Under the pieces are notes generated by a model. That model saw nothing but the letters and a program-made list of their open reading frames with translations. It did not search any database and was not told the origin of the DNA. A program made the position numbers and the translations under genes. DNA of 64,000 nt from G051132615 sp051132615 (GTDB lineage: Bacteria; Pseudomonadota; Gammaproteobacteria; Burkholderiales; Neisseriaceae), in contig NZ_CP152375.1 of assembly GCF_051132615.1 (NCBI RefSeq), positions 2,480,001-2,544,000 of the forward strand, written 5' to 3'. Positions 26,661 through 34,024 of this stretch are shown here, piece by piece. Numbering within the stretch: position 1 is the first letter of the stretch; each line of letters starts with the position of its first letter.

Positions 26661-27125
26661 CTATTTATTACTTTCTCTAAACTCATCAATCACCTGACCA
26701 TAAACTTGCCATTCTGCTAATTCGTCTCGCTGTTCGTCAGAGATTTTTCCCATTTTTGTATATCTTTCTGCACATTGTTGGAGTAAGTCCCAGCTTTGGG
26801 TAGTGGCTTCATTAGATGCGCTGAGGCTGGTGGTGGTAGTGGATTGCTGACGTTTAAGACTGGTAATTGTTTGGCGCAACCTGTTAAGCTCATTATCAGC
26901 ATTGGCAGCAGCAAGCTTAGTATTTTCTTTTTCATTGATCAATTCCTTCTGTTTTTGTGCATGTTTATCAATTGCAGCTTGTTCTTTCTTACGTGCATCT
27001 TCTGAAGCTTTAAGAGCTGCCACAGTCTCAGCCTGAATACGTTTGGCTTCACTTAAAGCCCAGTCTTTTTTTACATAATCTTGGCCAAGCCAAATACAAA
27101 ATAGGCCATACACAGCAATAATCAA
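26661..27125 (-). CDS. Phage inner-membrane spanin Rz-like, 5' end damaged
   Basis: Rz-type i-spanins join inner and outer membranes at the last step of phage lysis. The protein has a short N-terminal helix (AVYGLFCIWLG) and a long Glu/Lys/Ala-rich coiled coil, as expected. Comparison with the second copy at 33624 shows that the ancestral start ATG is now ATT (27168-27170) and that TGG became TGA (27144-27146). Only an internal TTG at 27125 is left. It may be dead or translated weakly from that TTG. Confidence 0.72.
   Translation of the reverse strand: MIIAVYGLFCIWLGQDYVKKDWALSEAKRIQAETVAALKASEDARKKEQAAIDKHAQKQKELINEKENTKLAAANADNELNRLRQTITSLKRQQSTTTTSLSASNEATTQSWDLLQQCAERYTKMGKISDEQRDELAEWQVYGQVIDEFRESNK
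26717..26935 (-). CDS. Rz1-like outer-membrane spanin lipoprotein nested in Rz
   Basis: A 72-residue ORF lies wholly inside the Rz gene in another frame. It begins MKKKILSLLLPMLIMSLTGC, a good lipoprotein signal with Cys at 20, followed by a Pro-rich stretch (NPLPPPASAH). Nested lipoprotein genes within Rz are the hallmark of Rz1. This one is intact although its host gene lost its start, so translation may depend on its own ribosome site. Confidence 0.75.
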   Translation of the reverse strand: MKKKILSLLLPMLIMSLTGCAKQLPVLNVSNPLPPPASAHLMKPLPKAGTYSNNVQKDIQKWEKSLTNSETN

Positions 27126-27171
27126 AAATATAAGAATAGGCTGTCAATATTTAAAAAATAATTTAGCAATA

Positions 27172-27246
27172 TTAAGTCCCAACCCTTAAAAACCCCTTGC
27201 GGCTTGAAATTAGACGTTTACGTTCATAAACTCCATCACCATCACG
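27172..27246 (-). pseudogene. C-terminal remnant of a phage endolysin gene
   Basis: The last 24 codons (RDGDGVYERKRLIS and KGFLRVGT) match the end of the CHAP endolysin at 33191-33622. The rest is missing; a membrane-protein stop codon lies right at the break. It shows that the Rz segment here was once part of the same lysis cassette. Confidence 0.82.
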
Positions 27247-27247
27247 A

Positions 27248-27583
27248 CTATCCCTTAAGGTTCTCCTCACTATATTGTTCACATTTAGGCCCTGAGTATG
27301 AAAGAATTGGATCGATAGAAAAGTTAATAATTATTGTTAAGGCCAACATTAACAATACATGCTTATTTTTTATTATATATATGGCCGATACTATCCTCAA
27401 ACAAAATGCTATAAAACATATTATGAGCATTCCATATATTGATAAATAAGCCTCTCCTAACACAACATGTGGGCAATGTGAGCCTGAACTAACGAAGAAA
27501 GCATAAAATACTTCATATATTGATAATAAAACCATGAAGAAGAAGTAAAAGTATAGAAAGTTTAGCCATGCAATTTTTTTCAT
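27248..27583 (-). CDS. Small polytopic membrane protein, paralog 1 of a tandem pair
   Basis: The 111-residue product has three to four hydrophobic helices. It shares a clear pattern with the next gene (SHCPH/GHCPR, ICFIAFCLRI/ICLIAFCLRI, IIKNK/LIKNK, YSGP/YSAP), so the two are diverged duplicates. No family is recognised. Its last codon abuts the endolysin remnant, showing that the gene was joined there by recombination. Tandem small membrane paralogs are typical of immunity proteins, but no toxin is visible beside them. Confidence 0.62.
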   Translation of the reverse strand: MKKIAWLNFLYFYFFFMVLLSIYEVFYAFFVSSGSHCPHVVLGEAYLSIYGMLIICFIAFCLRIVSAIYIIKNKHVLLMLALTIIINFSIDPILSYSGPKCEQYSEENLKG

Positions 27584-27624
27584 AAGATAGTAACCATAAA
27601 TTTCTAGAACAATATCGAATAACT

Positions 27625-28026
27625 TTATTCATTACCATAATCAAGTGGCTCAACTGCTTCTGGTGGCGGTGACATATGAAGCTCAAGAACTCTTAATGGT
27701 TCGCATATTTCCATATCTGGAGCTGAATAAAAAATAATTGGGAAAACAGAGAGATTTATAATCATAGTTATAACTAAAGCCACTATTACATATAGTTGCT
27801 TGTTTTTTATTAAGAAGAATAGCATACATAAGGATAATAGTATTCTTAGGCAAAATGCAATTAAGCATATTGTCATTATTTTTTCTGCTGATATAAGTCT
27901 TGGGCAGTGACCAGCACCAAGTGTAGCCATACTACTTAATGCCGTAGCTAATATTTCAGCACCAGACAGGACAAGCATAAATATGATGTATAAGATGAGA
28001 AAGATAAACCATATGTTTTTTTTCAT
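27625..28026 (-). CDS. Small polytopic membrane protein, paralog 2 of a tandem pair
   Basis: The 133-residue product has about four hydrophobic helices and a 30-residue Pro/Glu-rich polar tail. It is homologous to the gene just downstream (27248-27583). The pair is co-oriented with a 41-base gap and probably one transcript. Conserved cysteines occur in the GHCP and FCLRI motifs. Function is unknown; membrane immunity is a possible role. Confidence 0.62.
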   Translation of the reverse strand: MKKNIWFIFLILYIIFMLVLSGAEILATALSSMATLGAGHCPRLISAEKIMTICLIAFCLRILLSLCMLFFLIKNKQLYVIVALVITMIINLSVFPIIFYSAPDMEICEPLRVLELHMSPPPEAVEPLDYGNE

Positions 28027-28072
28027 GAGAATGATTTTACCATAACATAAAGTAATTTTTTAGGAAGTGACT

Positions 28073-28570
28073 ATGAAAATACCAATTATATGCGGCCTTG
28101 TGCCGTTTTTTTTATTGCTGTGTGGTTTGTGTTCAGGCGGTGCTTTAGATGATTTTTTAAAAGAACCATGGACCCCTTCGGGGCAGGTAATTGTACATGA
28201 TCAGGACACTATAGATGTTATTGCACAAATGACACCAGAAATTAAAGATATTTTAGATGTAGTCAAAAGCTTAACAAACAAAGAAATTGAATATGTTTTT
28301 GTGACCAAAAAAGGTGAGCCATTTACGGCAAGCGGTTTAAGGTCAGCATGGAATAGGGCTTGTGAAAGAGTGGGGATAAAAGGAATTACTTTAAAAGATA
28401 TCAGGCCAAAATCTTTAACAGATGCATCTTTATCAGGTTTTGAACTTAAACAACTTAGCGTGATTGCTGCCCATAGTGATACTAAGACAACGGAGGGTTA
28501 CATCAAGAAAAAAGAAACGCCAGTTAGTGAAGTAAAACTAACTTTACCCGACAAAAAAAATGACGTATAA
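28073..28570 (+). pseudogene. Chimeric ORF: signal-like N-terminus fused to a tyrosine recombinase C-terminus
   Basis: Residues 1-37 from the ATG at 28073 form a hydrophobic signal-like segment (MKIPIICGLVPFFLLLCGL), unlike any integrase. From about residue 45 the sequence is the C-terminal half of a phage integrase: PEIKDIL, VFVTKKGEPFTASGLRSAW, IRPKSLTDA with the box II Arg, AAHSDTKTT with the His and EGYIKKK with the catalytic Tyr. The N-terminal arm, core-binding domain and first catalytic Arg are absent. It ends 85 bases before the intact tRNA-Ala, the usual place for an integrase. It cannot be an active recombinase. Confidence 0.8.
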
Positions 28571-28578
28571 TCCGTCCG

Positions 28579-28600
28579 ATATTAGAATGCGTTCTAATAT
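28579..28600. repeat. Short palindrome upstream of intact tRNA-Ala
   Basis: A 9-bp inverted repeat (ATATTAGAA/TTCTAATAT) with a 4-base spacer. The same TTCTAATA element is seen in the larger inverted repeat near the left tRNA half. Confidence 0.55.
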
Positions 28601-28654
28601 TGTTTAATAAGCCAGTTTTGATATTTTTACGAAATCCTTACTGGTATTGTCTTT

Positions 28655-28730
<76 letters not shown>

Positions 28731-28756
28731 AAAGAGCTTTTTATATCATCAAATTA

Positions 28757-28782
28757 GGTCACTCTGCCAAGTGGCCTTTTTT
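28757..28782 (+). terminator. Terminator after tRNA-Ala
   Basis: A 7-bp stem (GGTCACT/AGTGGCC, one G-T pair), a 6-base loop and six T. Confidence 0.78.
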
Positions 28783-29182
28783 AATGAAATTTGTTTTGTG
28801 CCAATTTTGTGCCAGCCTTTGACACGTTGTTGGCAACGTCTAGTAAAAACGTTGTGCTTAAATGAGCATATTTCCTCATTGTTTTCGGACTACTCCATCC
28901 TCCTAATTCTTGAAGTTCATACTGTGAGGTTCCTGACATAATATGTCTAGTCGCCCATGTATGCCGCAAATCATGAAAATGAAAGTCTCCAAGTCCAGCA
29001 CGCTTAACTGCTTTTTTAAATGCACTTGCATTAGCATTTTTGATGGGCATGTCTTTATAGGTAAAAACAAATAGTTTATGTTTTTCCTTCTGGGACATGA
29101 TTATATTTAAAGCATCATCATTTAAAGGGGTTCCAATTGATTGTCTTGTCTTTGACTGATCTGCATGTGTCTGGCTTGGCAA
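28781..29182 (-). pseudogene. Tyrosine recombinase (phage integrase), C-terminal catalytic part
   Basis: The 133-residue frame holds the catalytic half of an integrase: FHFHDLRHTWATRHIMSG with the box II H-X-X-R, QELGGWSSPKTMRKYAHL with the W/H position and nucleophile Tyr, and the tail AGTKLAQNKFH. The N-terminal arm and core-binding domains and the first catalytic Arg are missing, because phage baseplate DNA begins at the breakpoint. It points toward the intact tRNA-Ala, as island integrases do. It is not orthologous in detail to the recombinase piece on the left side. Confidence 0.85.
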
Positions 29183-29196
29183 AAGGAATACATAAA

Positions 29197-29766
29197 ATGG
29201 CTTTATATCCAGCAGTGGTTAAATCAATAGACCGAGACAAAAGAAAAGTTAAGTTCGAAATGGAAGGGTTTACCAGTGGCGCTCATGAGTTACCTGAAGC
29301 TGAGTTGATGTATGCGTTTGGTGATAGGCCAGAGAATACAGAGGTAGAAATCATAGTCGGTGATTTAGTCTGGGTAGATTTCCTTTATGGTGATCAAAAC
29401 TATCCGATTCTTGTGGGTAGGCGTAACAAGGCATCTGAAAACATCATAAAGCTTCGTAAATGGCACCATGAGAATATCGAACTTAATGCAGATCAGGAGG
29501 TGACAATCAAAGGAACAAAACTCATACTTGATTTTACAACTATAGAAGTAAAAGGGGTTTCAGAGTTTAAAGACGAAGCAACGTTTGTCAGTCAAGCCAA
29601 TATGAATGGCGGCATTGCGAATACTGGTGAAGGTTCAGAAGGCGTTGAGGCCAAAGGCGGCTTTAATGTTAAAGAAGGAAAACTAAGACATAATGGTACG
29701 GATGTTGGTGATACTCATAAACATTACGTCAATACGGTTGGAGCCAATACGGGGGAGCCGATATAA
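29197..29766 (+). CDS. Phage baseplate assembly protein V / spike-like protein
   Basis: The protein (189 residues from the ATG at 29197, which has AAAGGAA upstream) resembles the gpV/gp45 central spike of contractile tails. It has an OB-fold N-terminus (MALYPAVVKSIDRDKRKVKFEM ... IIVGDLVWVDFLYGD, PILVGRRNK), a beta-repeat middle and the C-terminal HKH tip near residues 175-178 (DTHKHYVNT). The frame is intact, but no other tail gene remains nearby. It is an orphan of a decayed Myoviridae-type prophage. A longer frame running upstream overlaps the integrase fragment and is unlikely. Confidence 0.82.
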   Translation: MALYPAVVKSIDRDKRKVKFEMEGFTSGAHELPEAELMYAFGDRPENTEVEIIVGDLVWVDFLYGDQNYPILVGRRNKASENIIKLRKWHHENIELNADQEVTIKGTKLILDFTTIEVKGVSEFKDEATFVSQANMNGGIANTGEGSEGVEAKGGFNVKEGKLRHNGTDVGDTHKHYVNTVGANTGEPI

Positions 29767-29853
29767 AACAGGGTTTTAAATTGTTTGAAAATAAATTCCA
29801 TTTAAATTATAATCGTGTTTCATTTATCCTTTTTGGATTACAGAAGGAGAGCT

Positions 29854-29907
29854 ATGTTAGCCAAATTTTTGTATATCCTCAATTTGTGCTTAGTGTGTCA
29901 CCATTAA
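29854..29907 (+). CDS. Candidate 17-residue micro-ORF
   Basis: The frame encodes a hydrophobic peptide beginning MLAKFLYILNLCLVC, preceded by AAGGAGA 5 bases upstream, one of the best ribosome sites in the island. It opens a region that looks like structured RNA. It might be a leader peptide or a type I toxin. There is no protein-level support, so confidence is limited. Confidence 0.35.
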   Translation: MLAKFLYILNLCLVCHH

Positions 29908-30110
29908 GTCTTGATCGGAAGAGGATAGATTGAGGCTACGAGGATTTAAAAGTGGTTAACTACCGTTATCTAACTTTTCTACCTTGAGGTGACACTCAAG
30001 GGTTGCCTTTTATGGAGAAGGAGTAGATCAAGGCTAAACCTTCGGGGGTTAAGTTGGGTGCTGTTCGGGGTACCGGCAGTTTGTTAAAGCTCAATGATGA
30101 CTATGCAACA
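29880..30110 (+). ncRNA. Candidate structured RNA, family not established
   Basis: About 230 bases without a long ORF have unusually many complementary segments for this AT-rich island. GTGTCACC (29895) can pair with GGTGACAC (29988). A competing local hairpin CTTGAG/CTCAAG lies at 29983-30000. GCCTT/AAGGC (30005/30030) closes a stem, a TTCG tetraloop stem lies at 30035-30050, and another stem pairs 30061-30068 with 30073-30079. Stand-alone HEARO-type RNA, riboregulator or decayed mobile-element RNA are all possible; I cannot decide by eye. Confidence 0.35.
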
Positions 30111-30142
30111 AAAACTTCTTTCCGCCTCACCAATTATGACTC

Positions 30143-30520
30143 TTACACCTTTTGCTCTGTTTGTTTTCTTTCAAGGGAAATAGAAGTTTTCCCTGACTTT
30201 GCTACGACATTATAGTCTTTATATATAGCGAATATCATAACTGTGCCAAGTGCTAAAATAGCCGTAATAAGTACAGAGCTAGATACTCCACCTGCTGCCA
30301 CAGCACCTGCTATAGCACTGGCTCCCCCAGTGAAAGGTATTGCAGATGCACTAGCTATTAAAATAGCTAGTGCAAACTTACTCATAGTAGTAATTTTCTT
30401 TGCATTAATAATGTGCTTGGCTAAAGCTCCTTCAACAATAATTAAGTTCTCTTTGTTACGTATTGCTGTTTTTAACTCTTCTTTCGTTTTGACAATTACT
30501 TCATTTTTAATGTGTACCAT
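30143..30520 (-). CDS. Two-helix membrane protein of a widespread hypothetical family
   Basis: The 125-residue protein begins with a charged segment (IVKTKEELKTAIRNKENLIIVEGALAKHII shape, with IIVEG as its key part), then two Ala/Gly-rich hydrophobic helices at about 48-70 and 75-98, and a final basic tail. This layout is familiar from short proteins found in many bacteria and phages, without a known function. The frame is intact and a ribosome site is weak. The opposite-strand frame is a shadow. Confidence 0.65.
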   Translation of the reverse strand: MVHIKNEVIVKTKEELKTAIRNKENLIIVEGALAKHIINAKKITTMSKFALAILIASASAIPFTGGASAIAGAVAAGGVSSSVLITAILALGTVMIFAIYKDYNVVAKSGKTSISLERKQTEQKV

Positions 30521-30636
30521 AAGTTTAACTTTCTAAATTATTTATTTTTATTATAGCACATTGGGATTGAATTGTGTTTGGTGCTTAAAAATTAATCAAC
30601 TGAATATATCTAATTCAATCAACCCATATAACAAAC

Positions 30637-30671
30637 TTATCCACAGCTTTACTCACTAAAAATGTGGGTAA
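30637..30671. repeat. Inverted pair of DnaA-box-like sequences
   Basis: TTATCCACA, a perfect DnaA box, at 30637-30645 faces TGTGGGTAA at 30663-30671, which differs at one base from a perfect box. With flanks they form an 11-bp stem with one mismatch. They lie about 90 bases upstream of the phage-like gene at 30757 and could be part of a lost phage or plasmid origin, or simply a hairpin. Confidence 0.45.
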
Positions 30672-30756
30672 GTCATACAAGCGAACACTCAAATAAATCA
30701 ACCGTTACACGTTAGATAATATCTTTTATTTAACTGGTTCTATAACGGGTATCGAA

Positions 30757-31398
30757 ATGACTGATTTAATAATCGATTACGACAAACTACAAGCGGTCTT
30801 TGATGCGTTAGTGATTAAGAATGCCCAATTAGATAGAAAATCACAGCAAATTGGCCTTGCTTTAAATCGTGCTAATGGCAACTTAAAAGTGGCTGAAAAT
30901 GGCGTTCAAATCTCCAAACCCTATAAGAGCATGGGAACAACCCAGATTTGTGTCATTTATGAGTTAAGTGATGATCAAACTGTTAAAGAGATTTTTGCAG
31001 ATCAGGAGCAAGAGGACTTCAAAGAAGAACCCCAAACAAACAATCAAAACGAAGAAACAACCATATCACCTGAACCTGTACAAGCAGATAGTGACTATTT
31101 AGAACCAACTACAGAGAATAAAGAAGAAATCCCAGTAGAGACTTCAATGACTCAGCCAGAAACGGTTCAAGAACAATCAACCGTATCGCAAAGTACCATT
31201 GATCTACTAAATAATGTTTTGGCTGGCAATATAAACTTAGACGATGACACATTATTCCCAAGCCTTGAACAGGCTGTTATAGAGGTCCAAGGTACAGAGT
31301 ATGAGTCTTTAGCAGAAAAGGCCATAGGTAAATATACCGAGATATTGCTGGCGGTGCCAATTGCAGAGAATTATATAATGAAAGAGGCTTCAGTTTAG
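30757..31398 (+). CDS. Phage/mobile-element protein fragment, possibly from a DdrB-like antirestriction polyprotein
   Basis: The 213-residue product has an N-terminal region (QLDRKSQQIGLALNRANGNL ... TQICVIYELSDDQTVKEIF) like parts of large phage-borne polyvalent proteins linked to defence against restriction. A long acidic, Gln/Thr/Pro-rich linker fills about 90-140, and a short helical end follows. The family link comes from memory and is weak. The gene may be the intact front part of a longer protein whose remainder is the degraded region at 32217-33190. Confidence 0.5.
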   Translation: MTDLIIDYDKLQAVFDALVIKNAQLDRKSQQIGLALNRANGNLKVAENGVQISKPYKSMGTTQICVIYELSDDQTVKEIFADQEQEDFKEEPQTNNQNEETTISPEPVQADSDYLEPTTENKEEIPVETSMTQPETVQEQSTVSQSTIDLLNNVLAGNINLDDDTLFPSLEQAVIEVQGTEYESLAEKAIGKYTEILLAVPIAENYIMKEASV

Positions 31399-31508
31399 TA
31401 TTTTTATATTAGAAAGTACATTGGCTTAAAAATAATTAAATATATTTATGTATTTGTTATATATATACTCGTTTAATGTTCAATTGTTTTTAATAACAAG
31501 GAGAGTTA

Positions 31509-32105
31509 ATGAGTATAGACCAAGAGTTTTACTCTGTTCGGAATAAAGACATTACAATGGTTGGGCAAAATATTGGTATGACCCAACCAAGTGTTCCAGA
31601 ATGTATTAAGTCAAATTCTGAATTGGTCTCTTTTTTTGAAGGAGTTTATAAAAAAGGGTTTTCTAAACATGGGGAATATTACTTATTGAATTTTTTTTGG
31701 CGTGAAGCAAAGTCACTAAATGAACAAGGGAAAATAGAAAAAGGCGTTTTTATTCCTGACTCACATTTAATAGAAATAATTTTTGAACAGAGAAGGCAAG
31801 TAAAAAATGGTAAACCTTCAAGATTTGAATCATTGTTTGCATGGGATAATATTGATGATGCAAAAGAGTTTTTAGAAAAAAGGGATAAAGAGAGTCCAAA
31901 TAAGTATGCAATATTTAGGGTAAAGGCATTAAGTAAGAACATTCACAAAGGTGATATGAATCTGCTCCATAGAACTAACTCATTTGCAGTTGCAATGCTT
32001 TATGCAGATGATTATTGGGATGGAAAACCAAATATCTCTATTCCTCCTAAATGGGAATATTTACTGCCGTTGCCTGTCAAAGTTGTGGAAAGGATGGAAA
32101 TTTAG
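31509..32105 (+). CDS. DUF2441-like protein, possibly ADP-ribosyltransferase-fold
   Basis: The 198-residue intact ORF has a GGAGAG ribosome site. The middle shows EIIFEQRRQVKNGKPSRF followed by SLFAWDNIDDAKEFLEKR, IFRVKAL and HKGDM. This pattern resembles DUF2441, a family related to ADP-ribosyltransferases and often found among toxins and phage genes. I cannot confirm catalytic residues, so the activity is only suggested. It sits between phage debris genes and may be cargo. Confidence 0.5.
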   Translation: MSIDQEFYSVRNKDITMVGQNIGMTQPSVPECIKSNSELVSFFEGVYKKGFSKHGEYYLLNFFWREAKSLNEQGKIEKGVFIPDSHLIEIIFEQRRQVKNGKPSRFESLFAWDNIDDAKEFLEKRDKESPNKYAIFRVKALSKNIHKGDMNLLHRTNSFAVAMLYADDYWDGKPNISIPPKWEYLLPLPVKVVERMEI

Positions 32106-32216
32106 ATTGGCATTATTATAGAAAATGCTGATTTTAGGCAGCGAACACCAAAATTATGACATAGCCTCACATGGGAAAATTCCTTGTGAGGTTATTTTCT
32201 TTTTGGGGTACAAATA

Positions 32217-33190
32217 ATGGTGTTTGATAAAGCAGACTTAATCAGCAAGCTTAAATTGCTTGGTGAATACAGAACAATAGTCAAAAGGCTAACAACAGAG
32301 GGGTTAAATGCACTGCAAAAACTACCTCTTTTAAAACGACTGAACGAACTAAGGTTATTACTTGGTGCCGCTCAGATTGCAAAAGAACCCACAATGACTA
32401 CAGAAGAACCCATACAAAGAGAAAGTGAGGCAGGTGTAACCATTCCACCTGCCCGATTTCGGTTTTGCGATTGGCTCAACGAAAGAACGTTATCAATTAT
32501 TAAAAGACATTAGAAACACCTGTTATTCCTTGATGATTCTATTTCATCAGCAGTTTTCAGAGCTGAAACAATGGAGTTTGTCCGATTTGGAATCATTTAT
32601 TGATAGCCAGTCGTATCAAGACTATCAGACACGGGAAGAGCAGCGTTTTGAAAACAAACAAAATGAAATTGTTTCTATTCAAAAGACCATAGCCAGCAGC
32701 ATTCAAGCAGTGATTAAACAACTCGCTAATGTTGCCTCTGTGATAAAGATCATTTTAACTCCCCAGAAGAGTATATGCAGACATTGTCTCATGAGTTGAT
32801 TCATGCGACAAAAAATAAGGCTCCCCAATTTGGTGTAGGGCATGTGCCTAATTTTGGTAAGGGCGACTATAACTATGGTATGGAAGAGTGGCGAGCCGAG
32901 TTAGGCTCAGTAGTTTTGATGACAAGCCTAGGAGCTTCTTTTGATACCAAAAATAGTGCAAGTTATGTTCATGAGTGGTCTGATAGTGATCGTTGGTTTC
33001 AAGAACTAACAGTAGAAGATAGAGAATTAAAAATAATGCAAGCTATTGAAGCTGCAAATTTTTTACGAGAAAAAGCAGGGCTTAATAAAGTAGAGTTTTC
33101 AGAAAAAGAACTACAAGAATTAAAAGAGATTAATGAAGCTTTCCCTGAGTTGCCTAAGTCCCTATTAAAAGAGCATGGAAAGCCGTTAGC
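32217..33190 (+). pseudogene. Frameshifted mobile-element polyvalent protein with ArdC-like zincin domain
   Basis: Three successive frames can be joined into one protein. The first runs from 32217 to about 32458, the second from there to about 32750 (FGFAIGSTKERYQLLKDI, then a helical stretch), and the third from about 32745 onward. The third has LSHELIHATKNKAP, a metallopeptidase HExxH-like motif written as HELIH, and EEWRAELGSVVLMTSLG, as in the C-terminal zincin of ArdC-type antirestriction proteins of plasmids and phages. Two frameshifts make it nonfunctional. Its end runs directly into the endolysin gene. Confidence 0.72.
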
Positions 33191-33622
33191 GTGGCTAAAA
33201 CACAGCTTGGCGTTGTTGAGATTCCAAGAAACTCAAATAAAGGCAAGGACGTAGAGAAATACTTATCCTCAATTGGGTTAGGTGGTGGCTACGCTTGGTG
33301 CATGTCCTTTGTGTACTGGTGTGTAGAGCAAGCAGCCAAAGAATATAGAACTGCAAACCCGCTATATAGAACGGGTGGTGTTCTGATGCAATGGAACCAA
33401 CGCCAAAACCTCAAAGCTTCAAAACCAATGGCAGGGGATATCTTTATTATGGACTTTGGTAAGGGTACAGGTCATTGCGGTTTTGTCACCAAGGTCGAAG
33501 GTAGTTATATCTTCACCATTGAAGGAAATACGAACTCTGCAGGGAGCCGTGATGGTGATGGGGTTTATGAACGTAAACGCCTTATCTCAAGTTGCAAGGG
33601 GTTTTTAAGGGTAGGGACTTAA
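33191..33622 (+). CDS. CHAP-domain phage endolysin, N-terminally joined
   Basis: The 143-residue product begins MAKTQLGVVEIPRNSNKG and has the CHAP catalytic Cys in YAWCMSFVYWC and the His in GTGHCGFVTKVEG, followed by FTIEGNTNS. CHAP enzymes cut peptidoglycan for host lysis. Related endolysins usually have a few more N-terminal residues; here the preceding DNA is an unrelated ArdC-like fragment, so the GTG start at 33191 may be secondary. The Rz-like frame follows after 1 base. The catalytic domain seems complete. Confidence 0.82.
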   Translation: MAKTQLGVVEIPRNSNKGKDVEKYLSSIGLGGGYAWCMSFVYWCVEQAAKEYRTANPLYRTGGVLMQWNQRQNLKASKPMAGDIFIMDFGKGTGHCGFVTKVEGSYIFTIEGNTNSAGSRDGDGVYERKRLISSCKGFLRVGT

Positions 33623-33623
33623 T

Positions 33624-33740
33624 ATGGCTAAATTATTCCTTAAATATTGGCAACCTATTCTTATATTTTTGATTATTGCTGCGTATGGACTATTTTGTGT
33701 TTGGCTTGGTCAAGATCATGTCAAAAAAGACTGGGCATTA
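33624..33740 (+). pseudogene. N-terminal remnant of an Rz spanin gene
   Basis: The first 39 codons (MAKLFLKYWQPILIFLIIAAY, then LGQDHVKKDWAL) match the damaged Rz at 26661 and keep the original ATG. The similarity stops after KKDWAL, where the 3' end of a convergent small secreted protein gene begins. The coiled coil is lost. Confidence 0.8.
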
Positions 33741-33870
33741 TTGGCGACATTTCTGCTCTACATAATGTCACTTTATTTAGCACATCAATATTTTTGCAGG
33801 ACATCGTATCAAAATTTTCAGCCTGAGCAAAAGATAAAAATAGTAATGGTAGTAAGATTAATTTTTTCAT
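33721..33870 (-). CDS. Small secreted protein, 49 residues, possibly truncated
   Basis: The product starts MKKLILLPLLFLSFAQA, a good signal peptide, followed by about 32 residues with two cysteines (SCKN and TLCRAEM). The 3' end coincides with the junction to the Rz remnant, so the gene may have lost its tail. The repeated promoter-like motif (copy c) ends 4 bases before the ATG. The cysteine pattern and the DxxSC start suggest a small lysozyme-inhibitor-like fold, which is only a guess. Confidence 0.6.
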   Translation of the reverse strand: MKKLILLPLLFLSFAQAENFDTMSCKNIDVLNKVTLCRAEMSPIMPSLF

Positions 33871-33900
33871 GCCCTATTCTACCACACTACATTTATAGGG
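33871..33900 (-). promoter_or_regulatory. Shared extended -10 promoter-like motif, copy c
   Basis: On the minus strand the core TATAAATGTAGTGTGGTAGA is followed by ATAGGGC and then the ATG at 33870. The TGGTAGAAT part fits an extended -10 element. If so, transcription would begin at or next to the start codon, giving a leaderless or nearly leaderless mRNA. Confidence 0.68.
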
Positions 33901-34024
33901 ATGGGGGAAGAATAATACCTATTATTCAAAAAAACAATTTATTTGTGTTGCTAGTATTCTTTTATTTATACATAATAATAAAATATTATTTATAAATATA
34001 TGATAAAAATATTAGGAAATATAA

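Noticed and set aside
30243..30536. Plus-strand ORF opposite the two-helix membrane protein
   Set aside because: It is the shadow of the minus-strand gene, has no ribosome site and a low-information hydrophobic translation.
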